Positions 44,719 to 54,061 of a stretch of DNA of 64,000 nt are shown here, piece after piece. The notes below the pieces were generated by a model that did not search any database, had not been told where the DNA came from, and was given only the letters and a program-made list of their open reading frames with translations. The translations under genes were made by a program, and so were the position numbers. Source of the DNA: Mycolicibacterium cosmeticum (GTDB taxonomy: Bacteria; Actinomycetota; Actinomycetes; Mycobacteriales; Mycobacteriaceae); assembly GCF_000613185.1 (NCBI RefSeq), contig NZ_CCBB010000002.1:620001-684000 (forward strand), written 5' to 3'. Each line of letters begins with the position of its first letter. Position 1 is the first letter of the stretch.

Positions 44719-45873
44719 TCAATTCAGCAGCGCGCGGCTCATCACCACCCGCTGGATCTGGTTCGTGCCCTCGTAGATCTGCGTGATCTTGGCATCACGC
44801 ATCATCCGCTCGACCGGAAAGTCGGCGGTATAACCGGCGCCGCCGAACAACTGGACGGCGTCGGTGGTGACCTCCATCGCGATATCCGAGGCGAAGCACT
44901 TCGACGCCGCCGAGATGAATCCGAGGCCGTCTTCGCCTCGCTCGGCGCGGGCTGCGGCGTTGTACACCATCAACCGTGCCGCCTCGACCTTCATCGCCAT
45001 GTCAGCCAGCATGAACTGCACTCCTTGAAAATCACTGATCGCCCGCCCGAACTGTCTCCGGCCCCGTGTGTACTCGATCGCGGCATCCAAGGCGCCCTGG
45101 GCGATGCCGACCGCCTGTGCTCCGATGGTCGGGCGGGTGTGGTCCAACGTTGCCAACGCCATCTTGAAGCCGGTGCCCGGCTCGCCGATGATCCGGTCCC
45201 CCGGGATTCGGCAGTGCTCGAAGTACAACTCGACGGTCGGTGAGCCCTTGATGCCGAGCTTGCGCTCCTTGGCGCCGACGGTGAAGCCCTCGTCATCGAT
45301 ATGGACCGCGAATGCGGAGATGCCATTGGCGCCCTTATCGGGGTCGGTCACCGCCATCACCGTGTACCACGTCGATTCTCCCCCGTTGGTGATCCATGCC
45401 TTGGTGCCGTCGAGGATCCAGTCGTCGCCGTCTGCCCTGGCGCGCGTTCGCATCCCGGCTGCGTCGCTGCCCGCATCGCGTTCGGACAGCGCATACGAGG
45501 CCAGTCGCCCGTTGACGAGATCGGGGAGCACCCGCTTCTTCAAATCCTCGGAGCCGTGCAGGATCAACCCCATGGTGCCCAACTTGTTGACGGCCGGGAT
45601 CAGGGACGCCGATGCGTCGACGCGGGCCACCTCTTCGATGACGATGCAGGTCGCCACTGAATCGGCACCCTGACCGCCGTACTGCTCGGGCACGTGCACC
45701 GCGTTGAAACCCGAGGCAGTCAGCGCATCGAGCGCCTGCCGCGGGAACCGCGAGTTCGCGTCGACATCTGCTGCGTGCGGAGCGATCTCCTTCTCGGCAA
45801 GCCCACGGACTGCCGTACGCAAGTCGTGGTGCTCCTCCGGCAGGGTGAACAGATTGAACGATGGTCGAGCCAT
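44719..45873 (-). CDS. Acyl-CoA dehydrogenase
   Basis: A 384-residue acyl-CoA dehydrogenase of the short/branched-chain type. It has the FAD/substrate signatures YALSERDAGSDAAGMRTRAR and QLFGGAGYTADFPVERMMRD, and the C-terminal ITQIYEGTNQIQRVVMSRAL, in which the Glu of YEGT is the usual base of short-chain enzymes. It is third in the leftward E1-E2-ACD operon, 73 bases after E2. The likely substrate is the acyl-CoA produced by the E1/E2 complex, needing an electron-transfer flavoprotein from elsewhere. Confidence 0.9.
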   Translation of the reverse strand: MARPSFNLFTLPEEHHDLRTAVRGLAEKEIAPHAADVDANSRFPRQALDALTASGFNAVHVPEQYGGQGADSVATCIVIEEVARVDASASLIPAVNKLGTMGLILHGSEDLKKRVLPDLVNGRLASYALSERDAGSDAAGMRTRARADGDDWILDGTKAWITNGGESTWYTVMAVTDPDKGANGISAFAVHIDDEGFTVGAKERKLGIKGSPTVELYFEHCRIPGDRIIGEPGTGFKMALATLDHTRPTIGAQAVGIAQGALDAAIEYTRGRRQFGRAISDFQGVQFMLADMAMKVEAARLMVYNAAARAERGEDGLGFISAASKCFASDIAMEVTTDAVQLFGGAGYTADFPVERMMRDAKITQIYEGTNQIQRVVMSRALLN

Positions 45874-45946
45874 GGGTTCTCCTTCAGCGATGGGCGGCTG
45901 TGGTGGACTCCGATGCGGAGGCGGCGGCCTTGGCCGGCACTCCGCT

Positions 45947-47047
45947 TCACCCCGACTCCAAGCGAGTCCGGACCGAGGTCAGGTAGCGCGCCGCGTCGGC
46001 ACCGTCGATCAGCCGATGGTCGTAGGTCAGGGACAGGTACACCATGGGCCGGATGCGGATGAGCAAGGCACCATCGGTGTCGCGCTCGGGCACAAGCCGT
46101 TCGGTCACAGCACCCACGCCCAGGATTGCGGACTGCGGCTGGTTGATGATCGGAGTGTCGAACAATGCCCCTCGACTCCCCGTATTGGTGATGGTGAAGG
46201 TGCCACCGCTCAGGTCATCCGGCGCTATCGATCCGTCGCGCACGGCCGCGGCCGCCGACGCGATGGCCGTACCCATCTCGACGACACCCCGGTGCTGCGC
46301 ACCACGGATGACCGGCACCATGAGGCCCTTCGGGCCGTCCACCGCCATTCCCAGATGCACTGAGCCGTGGTAGGTCACCTCAGAACAATCGGCGTTCACC
46401 GTGGCGTTGACGATGGGGTGCTCGGCCAGCGCATCGACCGCGGCCACGGCGATGAAGGGCAGATAGGACAGCCGAGCACCGGTCCGCTCATGAAACTGTT
46501 CTTTCATCTCCGCGCGCCGCATCGCGACCAGCGTGAGGTCGGCCTCGACCACCGTGGTCAGTTGTGCTGCCGTGTGCAGTGATTCCACCATTCGGCGCGC
46601 AATCGTCCGGCGAATCCGTGGCAGCTTCTCCACCCGGTCGACCCCGGCACCGGGGTCGGGCTGCGCGGCCGGCGCCGGGCGCTCGACCGCGGGGCTGACC
46701 GCGTCCACCGTCGCCGGCGCCGGAGCCGGGTCGGGTGCCGGAGCCGGCACGGGCGGGGGCGGTGCCGACGCCGGCGTATCCGCGCTCGTCGGGGCCGCGA
46801 TGCCGAGTCTCGCGACGACGGCACCCACCGCCACGACGGCATCCTCGGGTTCGACGATCTGCACCAAGACGCCGGCTGTGGGAGCCGGAATCTCGGTGTC
46901 GACCTTGTCGGTGGCCACTTCGAGCAGTGCTTCGTCCGATTCGACGGGATCACCCACCGCCTTGAGCCATCGGGTGACGGTCGCCTCCGTGACGCCTTCG
47001 CCCAGACCGGGCAGCGTCACCGTAATCTCACTGTCGGCAGTGCTCAT
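45947..47047 (-). CDS. 2-oxoacid dehydrogenase E2 (lipoyl acyltransferase)
   Basis: A 366-residue dihydrolipoyl acyltransferase. The lipoyl domain (residues about 8-80) has the lipoylated Lys in LLEVATDKVDTEIPAPTAG. A long Ala/Pro linker (about 85-135) follows. The acyltransferase domain contains RIRRTIARRMVESLHTAAQL and the active-site SLTYDHRLIDGADAARYL (His and Asp-Gly). A peripheral-subunit binding domain, normally between linker and catalytic domain, is not seen. It starts one base after the E1 stop. No E3 gene is nearby, so it must use a housekeeping dihydrolipoamide dehydrogenase. Confidence 0.88.
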   Translation of the reverse strand: MSTADSEITVTLPGLGEGVTEATVTRWLKAVGDPVESDEALLEVATDKVDTEIPAPTAGVLVQIVEPEDAVVAVGAVVARLGIAAPTSADTPASAPPPPVPAPAPDPAPAPATVDAVSPAVERPAPAAQPDPGAGVDRVEKLPRIRRTIARRMVESLHTAAQLTTVVEADLTLVAMRRAEMKEQFHERTGARLSYLPFIAVAAVDALAEHPIVNATVNADCSEVTYHGSVHLGMAVDGPKGLMVPVIRGAQHRGVVEMGTAIASAAAAVRDGSIAPDDLSGGTFTITNTGSRGALFDTPIINQPQSAILGVGAVTERLVPERDTDGALLIRIRPMVYLSLTYDHRLIDGADAARYLTSVRTRLESG

Positions 47048-47048
47048 G

Positions 47049-49388
47049 TCACACCGTCCCCACCAGATCGAGTGCCGCACCGACGATGCTGTCGGTGTCG
47101 ATGCCGTGATACCGATACACGTCCTCCAACGAGCCGACCTGACCGAATCTGCTGACGCCCAGCTGAATTCCCGCGACACCGTTGACTGCGGGAAGAAACG
47201 CCAGGGTGTGCGGATGGCCGTCGAGCACGGTCAACATCGGTGCGGCCCGGCCCGCCGGGAACAGCTGATCCAGGATCCATGTCGGTCCGTCGCCGCGTCC
47301 CTGTCGGGCCTGCAACGCCTCGAACAACAAGCCGGGGCTGGTGACGCAGACAACGTCGGCCTCGACACCCTGCTGGGCGAGCCGGTCGGCCGCGGCCAGG
47401 GTCTCGGTCATCACGGCGCCCATCCCGACCAGCGTCAGCGCCGGCTGAGCGGCCCGGCGCAGCACGTATCCCCCAGCCAGGACGTGGCGGCGACGGCGTT
47501 CCCGACCCGCTGCATCCTCCGGGACCGCGGCCAGTGACTGGTCCACCGGTCGGGTCGACAAGCGGATGTAGGCCGACGTGCCGTCGGGACGCCCGAGGCG
47601 GCCGATGCACGACAGCAGCGTCCATTCGACGTCGATGGCGAACGCCGGCTCGTAGCTGACGCAGCCGGGCTGTTCCAGGCCGATGGAGGGTGTCTTGATG
47701 GACTGGTGGGCGCCGCCTTCTGCGGCCAACGTCACGCCGGACGGGGTGCCGACCAGGATCGACTGGCCACCGGCATAGATCCCGTACGACCACGGTTCCA
47801 AAGCGCGCTCGACGAACGGGTCGTACAGCACGCCGATGGGCAGCAGCGGTTGTCCCCACCGGCTCCAGGTGGCGCCGAGCTCCCCCATCAGCCCCACCAG
47901 ATTGGTCTCGGCGATGCCCAGCTCCATGTGCTGACCACTCGGCCGTTCACGCCAGTGCATGATGGTTTCGGGATCGTCGTCGAACCAGTTGCGCCGTTCG
48001 CTCGGAGACCACACACCGACCTTGTTGAGCCAGCCGGCCAGATTCGTCGTGGAGCTCACATCGGGGCTGACGGTCACCACGCGCTTGGCAGCCTCCGGCG
48101 CCTGCCGGCTCAAATCGAGCAGCGCGCGCCCCAATGCGGCTTGCGTGGTCGCGGTACCTGAAGGGGTGCGGCCGAGGTCGCCGGGTATCGGTGGAGGGGT
48201 GATCATCTGCACCGGTTCGCGTTTGAGCCGCAGCGCCGTCTGCACACAGAGCCGGCCCGCCGGGGTGTCGGGGTCGAATCGCGGCCAGGGCTCGTCGACG
48301 TGCACACCGAGTTCGGTGGCCAGCTGTTCGTACTGCTCGGCGGTGAGCAACGAGGAGTGGTTCTGCGGATGTCCCTGAGTCGGGAGCCCTCGGCCCTTGA
48401 TCGTGTAGGCAATGATCGCCGTGGGGCGCGTGTCGTCGATCTGCCCGTACGCCGCACGCAGCGCGGAAAGATCGTGACCGCCGAGATTACGGATCGCCTG
48501 GAGCAAGTCGGCATCCTCCAACTCGGCCACCAGAGCGGTGATGGCCGGCGCGTCGGAACCCGATCCCGGCAGTCGCTGACGGAGTTCGTCTGCGCTGCAC
48601 CGCAACAACCGCTGATACTCCGGATTGGGCATGTCCAGAATCCTGTTGCGCAGCGCGGCACCGCCCGGACGGGCGAACAGTGACTCCAGCAGGGCGCCGA
48701 ACTTGACGGTGATGACCTGCCATCCCGCAGCGGTGAACATGGCTTCCAACCGTCCGGCGGCGATATTCGGCACCACCCGGTCCAGCGATTGCCTGTTGAG
48801 GTCGATGATCCAGACGATCTCGCCCAAGTCGGCCACCGACGGGTCCAGAATCGCCTCCCACACCGCACCCTCGTCCAGCTCCGCGTCGCCGACCAGCGAG
48901 TACTGCCTGCCCTTGCCGACCGCGCCGATCTGCGTGTCGACGTATCGGCGTGCGATCGCACCCCAGATCGGTGCGGTGGCACCGATTCCCACCGATCCGG
49001 TCGAATAGTCGACCGGATCGGGGTCCTTGGTGCGGCTGGGGTAGGACTGCAGACCGCCGAACTCCCGCAGCCTGGGCAGATAGGAGGCGTCGAGTTCACC
49101 GATGAGGTAGTTGATCGCGTGCAGAACCGGCGAGGCGTGCGGTTTGACCGAGACCCGGTCGCCGGGCTGCAGGTGTTCGAACCACAGGGACGTCATGATC
49201 GACACCATGGAAGCGCTGGACGCCTGGTGCCCCCCGACCTTCATGCCGCTGGTGTTGGGTCGAATCCTGTTGGCGTGGTGAATGATCGCGGTCGACAACC
49301 ACAGGACCCGCCGTTCGATCTCGTGAAGCGGCGTCGCGGTTGTGTCGACATGGTGGGCAGTGTTGTGCACTGCGACGTGGCCGGGCAT
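47049..49388 (-). CDS. Pyruvate dehydrogenase-like E1 (homodimeric, AceE type)
   Basis: A 779-residue thiamine-diphosphate enzyme of the single-chain E1 type (transketolase-like). N-terminal part: NTSGMKVGGHQASSASMVSI and the ThDP motif SLVGDAELDEGAVWEA leading to IIDLNRQSLDRVV. The pyrimidine domain has HMELGIAETNLVGLMGELGA, with the catalytic Glu. It is shorter than the about 900-residue AceE. ATG 49388 has AAGGA 7 bases upstream; the open frame to 49541 has no conserved features. With E2 and the acyl-CoA dehydrogenase it would convert a 2-oxoacid to an acyl-CoA and then enoyl-CoA. Substrate is inferred, not known. Confidence 0.88.
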   Translation of the reverse strand: MPGHVAVHNTAHHVDTTATPLHEIERRVLWLSTAIIHHANRIRPNTSGMKVGGHQASSASMVSIMTSLWFEHLQPGDRVSVKPHASPVLHAINYLIGELDASYLPRLREFGGLQSYPSRTKDPDPVDYSTGSVGIGATAPIWGAIARRYVDTQIGAVGKGRQYSLVGDAELDEGAVWEAILDPSVADLGEIVWIIDLNRQSLDRVVPNIAAGRLEAMFTAAGWQVITVKFGALLESLFARPGGAALRNRILDMPNPEYQRLLRCSADELRQRLPGSGSDAPAITALVAELEDADLLQAIRNLGGHDLSALRAAYGQIDDTRPTAIIAYTIKGRGLPTQGHPQNHSSLLTAEQYEQLATELGVHVDEPWPRFDPDTPAGRLCVQTALRLKREPVQMITPPPIPGDLGRTPSGTATTQAALGRALLDLSRQAPEAAKRVVTVSPDVSSTTNLAGWLNKVGVWSPSERRNWFDDDPETIMHWRERPSGQHMELGIAETNLVGLMGELGATWSRWGQPLLPIGVLYDPFVERALEPWSYGIYAGGQSILVGTPSGVTLAAEGGAHQSIKTPSIGLEQPGCVSYEPAFAIDVEWTLLSCIGRLGRPDGTSAYIRLSTRPVDQSLAAVPEDAAGRERRRRHVLAGGYVLRRAAQPALTLVGMGAVMTETLAAADRLAQQGVEADVVCVTSPGLLFEALQARQGRGDGPTWILDQLFPAGRAAPMLTVLDGHPHTLAFLPAVNGVAGIQLGVSRFGQVGSLEDVYRYHGIDTDSIVGAALDLVGTV

Positions 49389-49639
49389 CGAGCATCCTTG
49401 TCGGTGAGCGAGGGGTGGAAACGGTGTCGCTGCACTGGACTCAGGTCGTGAGTCTGCGAGCCTGCTCGTGCGGGAACCCTGGATAAGGGACCCGACATCG
49501 TGGTGACGAATCGTCAGCCGAGGTACGGTTCGCTCGTGCAAAAAGTCATCTTGAGTGGACCATCAGCGCCACGTATGCGCAACAAGCACCGTGACGGATA
49601 TGCAATCTGCTCATCAGCCGGCACTCGGGTGTCGTCAGG

Positions 49640-50137
49640 ATGGGCATTGTGACCAACAAAACGCGTGTCGACGCGATCGATGCCAGGATCATCAGGGCGC
49701 TCAACGACGATCCGCGGGCAACCGTGATCGCCCTTGCCGATGCCACCAGGCTGTCCCGCAATACCGTGCAAGCCCGGCTGGGCAAGCTGGAAAGCCAGGG
49801 CGTACTGCGCTCGCTCGAACGCCGGATCGATCCTGCCGCACTCGGATACCCGCTCACCGCTTTCATCCTGACCCGGGTGACACAGCGCAAACTAGCCAGC
49901 ATCGCCGCGTCCCTTGAGCAGGTCCCCGAGGTGATCGAAGTGCACGGGTTGGCCGGCGTCACCGACTTGATGGTCCATGTGGTGGCGCGCGAAGCCGATG
50001 ATCTCTACCGGATAGCCGGGCAGATCCTGGACATCGACGGTGTCGAGCAGACCACCACGTCACTGGTGATGCGAAAACTGGTCGATTACCGGATCACCCC
50101 GCTGCTCGACGACCTCATCGACCGGACCCGAAGCTGA
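49640..50137 (+). CDS. Lrp/AsnC-family regulator
   Basis: A 165-residue Lrp/AsnC regulator: DARIIRALNDDPRATVIALA, TRLSRNTVQARLGKLESQGV (helix-turn-helix) and a C-terminal RAM domain (VHGLAGVTDLMVHVVAREAD). Lrp-like proteins sense amino acids or related acids. It is divergent from the E1-E2-acyl-CoA dehydrogenase operon, a likely target, and upstream of the ligase at 50305. A GTG at 49651 is an alternative start. Confidence 0.9.
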   Translation: MGIVTNKTRVDAIDARIIRALNDDPRATVIALADATRLSRNTVQARLGKLESQGVLRSLERRIDPAALGYPLTAFILTRVTQRKLASIAASLEQVPEVIEVHGLAGVTDLMVHVVAREADDLYRIAGQILDIDGVEQTTTSLVMRKLVDYRITPLLDDLIDRTRS

Positions 50138-50304
50138 TCGATCTGCCCACGGGTGGACACCCGCCACTCGGCAGTGTTGGCAGATTGCGCGATCTCACCG
50201 ACGTCCGTTGCCCGATGGAGTACGACGGTGTTCACTCGGCCGCACACCAGCCGGTGCTGCGCCGGTCGGTCCCGACGCCATCGATCCCGAGGAGCGACGC
50301 CGCG

Positions 50305-51888
50305 ATGAACACCAGTGGCCAATTTGTGCAACCTCCGTCGATGAGTTACGAACCGTTGACACCTACCGCATACCTCGATCGGGCGGCCAGCTGTCATGGA
50401 GACCGACTTGCCGTGGTCGACGGCGAACACCAATGGACGTACGCAGAGCTCAATCAACGGTCCGCGCAGCTCGCCGGGGCATTGGCGCAGCTGTCGGCGG
50501 GCCGGCCCGTCGCGGTGTTGGCACCGAACTCGCATGTTCTGCTGGAAGCCCATTTCGGTGTGCCGTGGTCCGGTTCCCCACTCATCGCACTCAACACACG
50601 GCTCTCGGCAACCGAGATTGCCTACATGCTCAACCACTCTGAGACGTCCGTACTGGTCTATGACCCGGTTCACGCGGAGGTCGTCGAACGCGTGTGCACC
50701 CAGATGAGCACGCCACCCATCCTGGTGCGCGCCGACGATGACCGGCACGGAGACTACGAGCAGATGTTGACGGCAGCCGCACCGGTACGTCGCACACCGA
50801 GAAACGAGATGGAGCTGCTGTCCGTCAACTACACATCGGGGACCACGGGAAAACCCAAGGGCGTCATGTACTCTCATCGTGGCGCGTATCTGCAGGCGTT
50901 GGCCATGGTCGGTCACACCGGATTGTCCCCATCCTCCGTCTATCTCTGGACACTCCCGATGTTTCACTGCAACGGATGGTGCTTCCCGTGGGCCGTCGCA
51001 GCCGCGGCCGGCACCCATGTGTGCTTGCGCAAGGTCGACCCCGCCGAGATCTGGCGATTGATCCGCCAGCGGGGTGTCACTCACCTCAACGGCGCTCCGA
51101 CGGTGCTGTCCATGCTGGCGTACGCGGACATGGCGGACACCATTCAGGGCATCCCGGTGCGGGTCGCCACCGGCGGCGCACCGCCCTCGCCGGCGATCCT
51201 ACGGCGCATGACGGCACTCGGATTCGACGTCACACATCTCTACGGGTTGACGGAGACCTATGGACCTGCCGCTATCTGCGACTGGCGCCCCGAATGGGAT
51301 GAGCTCGATCTTGACGCGCGCGCAAAGATGAAGGCCCGGCAGGGCGTCGCGAACATGATCTCCTGCGATATTCGCGTTCTCGACGGCGCCGGCACCGACG
51401 TGCCGCCGGACGGCATCAGCATCGGCGAGATCGCGCTGCGCGGAAACAACGTGATGCTCGGGTACTTGCACGACCCGGAAGCCACCGAATCGGCGGCACC
51501 AGACGGCTGGTTCAGAACCGGCGACCTGGGTGTGCGCCATCCCGACGGATACATCGAACTACGTGATCGCAGCAAAGACGTGATCATCTCAGGTGGAGAG
51601 AACATCGCCTCGGTAGAGGTCGAGCTGGCGATCATGGAACATCCGGCCGTCCTCGACGTTGCGGTCATCGGTGTACCGGATGCTCAGTGGGGTGAAGTGC
51701 CGGCCGCGCACGTCACACTCAAGCCGGGCTGTGAGGCGACGGCCGACGACATCATCGATCACGTGCGGTCCACCCTCGCGCGTTTCAAAGCGCCCAAGCA
51801 CGTCTTTTTCGGTGACCTACCGAAAACATCCACCGGCAAGACGCAGAAGTACCTTCTACGCGAACGCGCCCGGCAAGGGCAGGGATAG
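50305..51888 (+). CDS. Acyl-CoA synthetase (AMP-forming, medium-chain type)
   Basis: A 527-residue ANL ligase, a different subgroup from the two long-type ligases here. Motifs: NYTSGTTGKPKGVMYSHRG, HLYGLTETYGPAAIC, DGWFRTGDLGVRHPDGYIEL, RSKDVIISGGENIASVEVE and the C-terminal Lys in LPKTSTGKTQKYLLRERA. Relatives act on short, medium or aromatic acids (for example dimethylsulfoniopropionate or cinnamate-like acids). It shares the flank with the Lrp regulator and the E1/E2 operon. Start at ATG 50305; the longer frame is not conserved. Confidence 0.9.
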   Translation: MNTSGQFVQPPSMSYEPLTPTAYLDRAASCHGDRLAVVDGEHQWTYAELNQRSAQLAGALAQLSAGRPVAVLAPNSHVLLEAHFGVPWSGSPLIALNTRLSATEIAYMLNHSETSVLVYDPVHAEVVERVCTQMSTPPILVRADDDRHGDYEQMLTAAAPVRRTPRNEMELLSVNYTSGTTGKPKGVMYSHRGAYLQALAMVGHTGLSPSSVYLWTLPMFHCNGWCFPWAVAAAAGTHVCLRKVDPAEIWRLIRQRGVTHLNGAPTVLSMLAYADMADTIQGIPVRVATGGAPPSPAILRRMTALGFDVTHLYGLTETYGPAAICDWRPEWDELDLDARAKMKARQGVANMISCDIRVLDGAGTDVPPDGISIGEIALRGNNVMLGYLHDPEATESAAPDGWFRTGDLGVRHPDGYIELRDRSKDVIISGGENIASVEVELAIMEHPAVLDVAVIGVPDAQWGEVPAAHVTLKPGCEATADDIIDHVRSTLARFKAPKHVFFGDLPKTSTGKTQKYLLRERARQGQG

Positions 51889-51962
51889 TCGCGTCCGGTA
51901 GCGCCGACGAAAACGCCGGGCCTGGGAGGACCTCAGGCGACGCAGATCACCCAGGGGTACGT

Positions 51963-52388
51963 ATGCGCTTTCATCGTGACCGGCATCGCTCGATCTCGGT
52001 ACCTGACAACCCGACCGGGAACAACACCGTGACCGCCGATGAGCTGGCGTGGCGTCTGGCCGACCTGCTGCCGCCGGTGTTGCCCGACATGGACCGGCAC
52101 GCCATCTACGTCGCCCTGGGATGCCGGCACTTCCGTTCCGCCATTGCCCTGTCGCTGCGTGCGGTGATCGAGCACCGCCTCCGCCTGCCCGCCGTGACGA
52201 TCGACGCCCTGCGAACCTGGATGACCGTTCTGCACGATGACGGCGAGCGCGCTTCCCTCGAGGACCTGCTGCAGATGGTGATCCAGCGCGAAGCCGCGCG
52301 GACCATACAGCCCTTGGGGCCCGGCCGGCGCCCACAGTTCGGCATGCCATCCGCGGACGCGGGTGCCCGGTCGCGCCACCACCAGTAG
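51963..52388 (+). CDS. Hypothetical protein
   Basis: A 141-residue protein with no recognised domain. The conserved-looking core is TADELAWRLADLLPPVLPDM and HAIYVALGCRHFRSAIALSL, predicted mostly helical. A GTG at 52029 (VTADELAWRL) is an equally good start and removes a charged, probably non-conserved leader. No membrane segment or signal peptide. It lies ahead of an ECF sigma factor but 273 bases away. Confidence 0.6.
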   Translation: MRFHRDRHRSISVPDNPTGNNTVTADELAWRLADLLPPVLPDMDRHAIYVALGCRHFRSAIALSLRAVIEHRLRLPAVTIDALRTWMTVLHDDGERASLEDLLQMVIQREAARTIQPLGPGRRPQFGMPSADAGARSRHHQ

Positions 52389-52661
52389 TCGGTCGGTCAT
52401 CGTCACCGCAGTGCGGGGGCATCGAGTACGGCGGGGACGGCGGTTGTCACCTTGCCGTCAAAGGCGATGCTGCACAGACCAATCCACGTCGGTACGCCCT
52501 CGTGAAGGTAAGCAAGGCCACACGACGGAGCTCACTGAATTCATCCCATGTTTGAGACACTCATGTGGTGCGCCGACGGTGAGCAAGCGTCCCCGGCGCC
52601 GCGCCCGAACGATCGATCCGCATCGACCGCGTCTCGATGCCGCAGCTGAGCAAGGAATGAG
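52389..52661. other. Intergenic region before the sigma factor
   Basis: Contains no supported gene. A small palindrome (TGAG-ACA-CTCA) lies near 52552-52562. No clear ECF-type promoter was picked out by eye. Confidence 0.3.
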
Positions 52662-53330
52662 ATGCCCACCAACCCTGTCGCAGCCGCGACCTCCGATACG
52701 ACCGAGAACACCTGCGCAGCAAGCACATCGGAGTGCTTCGCACGGGAGGTGATGCCCTACGCGTATGCCTTGCTGCGAAAGGCACGCCAGCTGACATGCA
52801 ACGATGCCGACGCCGAGGACTTGACACAGGAAACGCTGCTGCGGGCTTATGCCGGCTTCGGGCGGCTGCGTCCCGACAGCAACGTCCGTGCCTGGCTCTA
52901 CCGCATCCAGACCAACACGTGGATCAGCACCTACCGTGCCCGCCGCTGCCGTCCGACGGAAAGCCTGACCGGCCGCATCACCGACGATCAACTGGCGCAC
53001 GATTGGCCGTGCGGCTCGGCGACCTGCGCGTCGGCCGAAGTCGCCGCGCTCGAACATCTGCCGCACAACCAGATCACGGCCGCGCTGCACCATATCGACG
53101 AGGCGCAGCGCACGGTCGTCTACCTCGCCGACGTGGAAGGCTTGCCCTACAAGGCCATTGCCCAGATGACCGGGATGCCCCTGGGCACGGTGATGTCGCG
53201 AATCCACCGCGGCCGTCGCGCTTTACGTGGGCTGCTCACCGATTACGCGCACCGTTGCGGCTATCTACGTTCGGCCGAGCTCATCTGCGCGGCCGGCCGG
53301 GAATGCGCCGGGCGCGCTCGTGGCGAGTGA
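52662..53330 (+). CDS. ECF sigma factor (SigH/SigR-like)
   Basis: A 222-residue extracytoplasmic-function sigma factor. Region 2: ALLRKARQLTCNDADAEDLT, QETLLRAYAGFGRLRPDSNV and RAWLYRIQTNTWISTYRARR. Region 4: EAQRTVVYLADVEGLPYKAI and AQMTGMPLGTVMSRIHRGRR. The C-terminus ends with extra cysteines (HRCGYLRSAELICAAGREC). SigH/SigR types are normally followed by a zinc anti-sigma gene; here a convergent WYL regulator follows and no anti-sigma gene is seen. It is therefore likely controlled in another way or by a distant anti-sigma factor. Confidence 0.9.
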   Translation: MPTNPVAAATSDTTENTCAASTSECFAREVMPYAYALLRKARQLTCNDADAEDLTQETLLRAYAGFGRLRPDSNVRAWLYRIQTNTWISTYRARRCRPTESLTGRITDDQLAHDWPCGSATCASAEVAALEHLPHNQITAALHHIDEAQRTVVYLADVEGLPYKAIAQMTGMPLGTVMSRIHRGRRALRGLLTDYAHRCGYLRSAELICAAGRECAGRARGE

Positions 53331-53349
53331 CCAGAATGCTGCTGGTGGC

Positions 53350-54042
53350 TCACCCGAGCCGCCGAGTGCGCCAACGTGACAGATCTTCCTCCAGCACCGC
53401 AGGATCTCGCTCCGGGAAGACCTCGTCCGCGATATCCAGGCTGCGGATGCGATCCAGGTGAAACCCGCGGATGCCTTCCCGCAGCCGACACCATCCCACG
53501 AACATCCATGAATCACCTCCGCGCAGCAGGCCCATCGGCTCCACCTCACGGCGGGTGTGTGTCCCGCCGTCCTCGGAGGTGTAGTCCAACCGTACGACCC
53601 GGCGCGCGGCGATCGCCTCGGGAATCAGCGAGATGGCCGCCTCCGACGGCGACGCCGCGTCGATGACGAACATCGACGCCAACGCCTGACCGACCTGTGC
53701 GAGCTGATCCTCCCGGCTGATCGCGAGAACCTTGGCCCGTGCCCGCCGCGCCGCCGCCCCGTACGGCGAGGTCTCCAGCAGGCCGAGCCCCGCGAGCACC
53801 GCGAGCGACTCCGGCACCGTGAGATTCAGCGGCGGCAGGGAGTGTTCCCGCAGGATCGAATACCCGCCCGACGCGCCGTGGTCGGCATAGATCGGGACCC
53901 CGGCGAGCTGCAGCGACCGGATGTCACGTTCGACCGTGCGCTTGGACACCTCGAACTCCTGCGAGAGCCGAGCGGCCGACAACGGCCGGCGCGATCCCCG
54001 CAGCAGATCGACCAGCGCGTACAACCGCTCAGCCCTGCGCAT
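53350..54042 (-). CDS. WYL-domain transcriptional regulator
   Basis: A 230-residue helix-turn-helix plus WYL-like regulator (YafY type). DNA binding: RRAERLYALVDLLRGSRRPL and SQEFEVSKRTVERDIRSLQL. The sensor part has VVRLDYTSEDGGTHTRREVE and SWMFVGWCRLREGIRGFHLD, where the canonical W-Y-L residues lie. It ends shortly after that, lacking the longer C-terminal extension of bigger members. The likely partner is the SnoaL-like gene 19 bases away (54062-54466). Confidence 0.88.
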   Translation of the reverse strand: MRRAERLYALVDLLRGSRRPLSAARLSQEFEVSKRTVERDIRSLQLAGVPIYADHGASGGYSILREHSLPPLNLTVPESLAVLAGLGLLETSPYGAAARRARAKVLAISREDQLAQVGQALASMFVIDAASPSEAAISLIPEAIAARRVVRLDYTSEDGGTHTRREVEPMGLLRGGDSWMFVGWCRLREGIRGFHLDRIRSLDIADEVFPERDPAVLEEDLSRWRTRRLG

Positions 54043-54061
54043 GGTGTCAGTCTCCCCCGCC

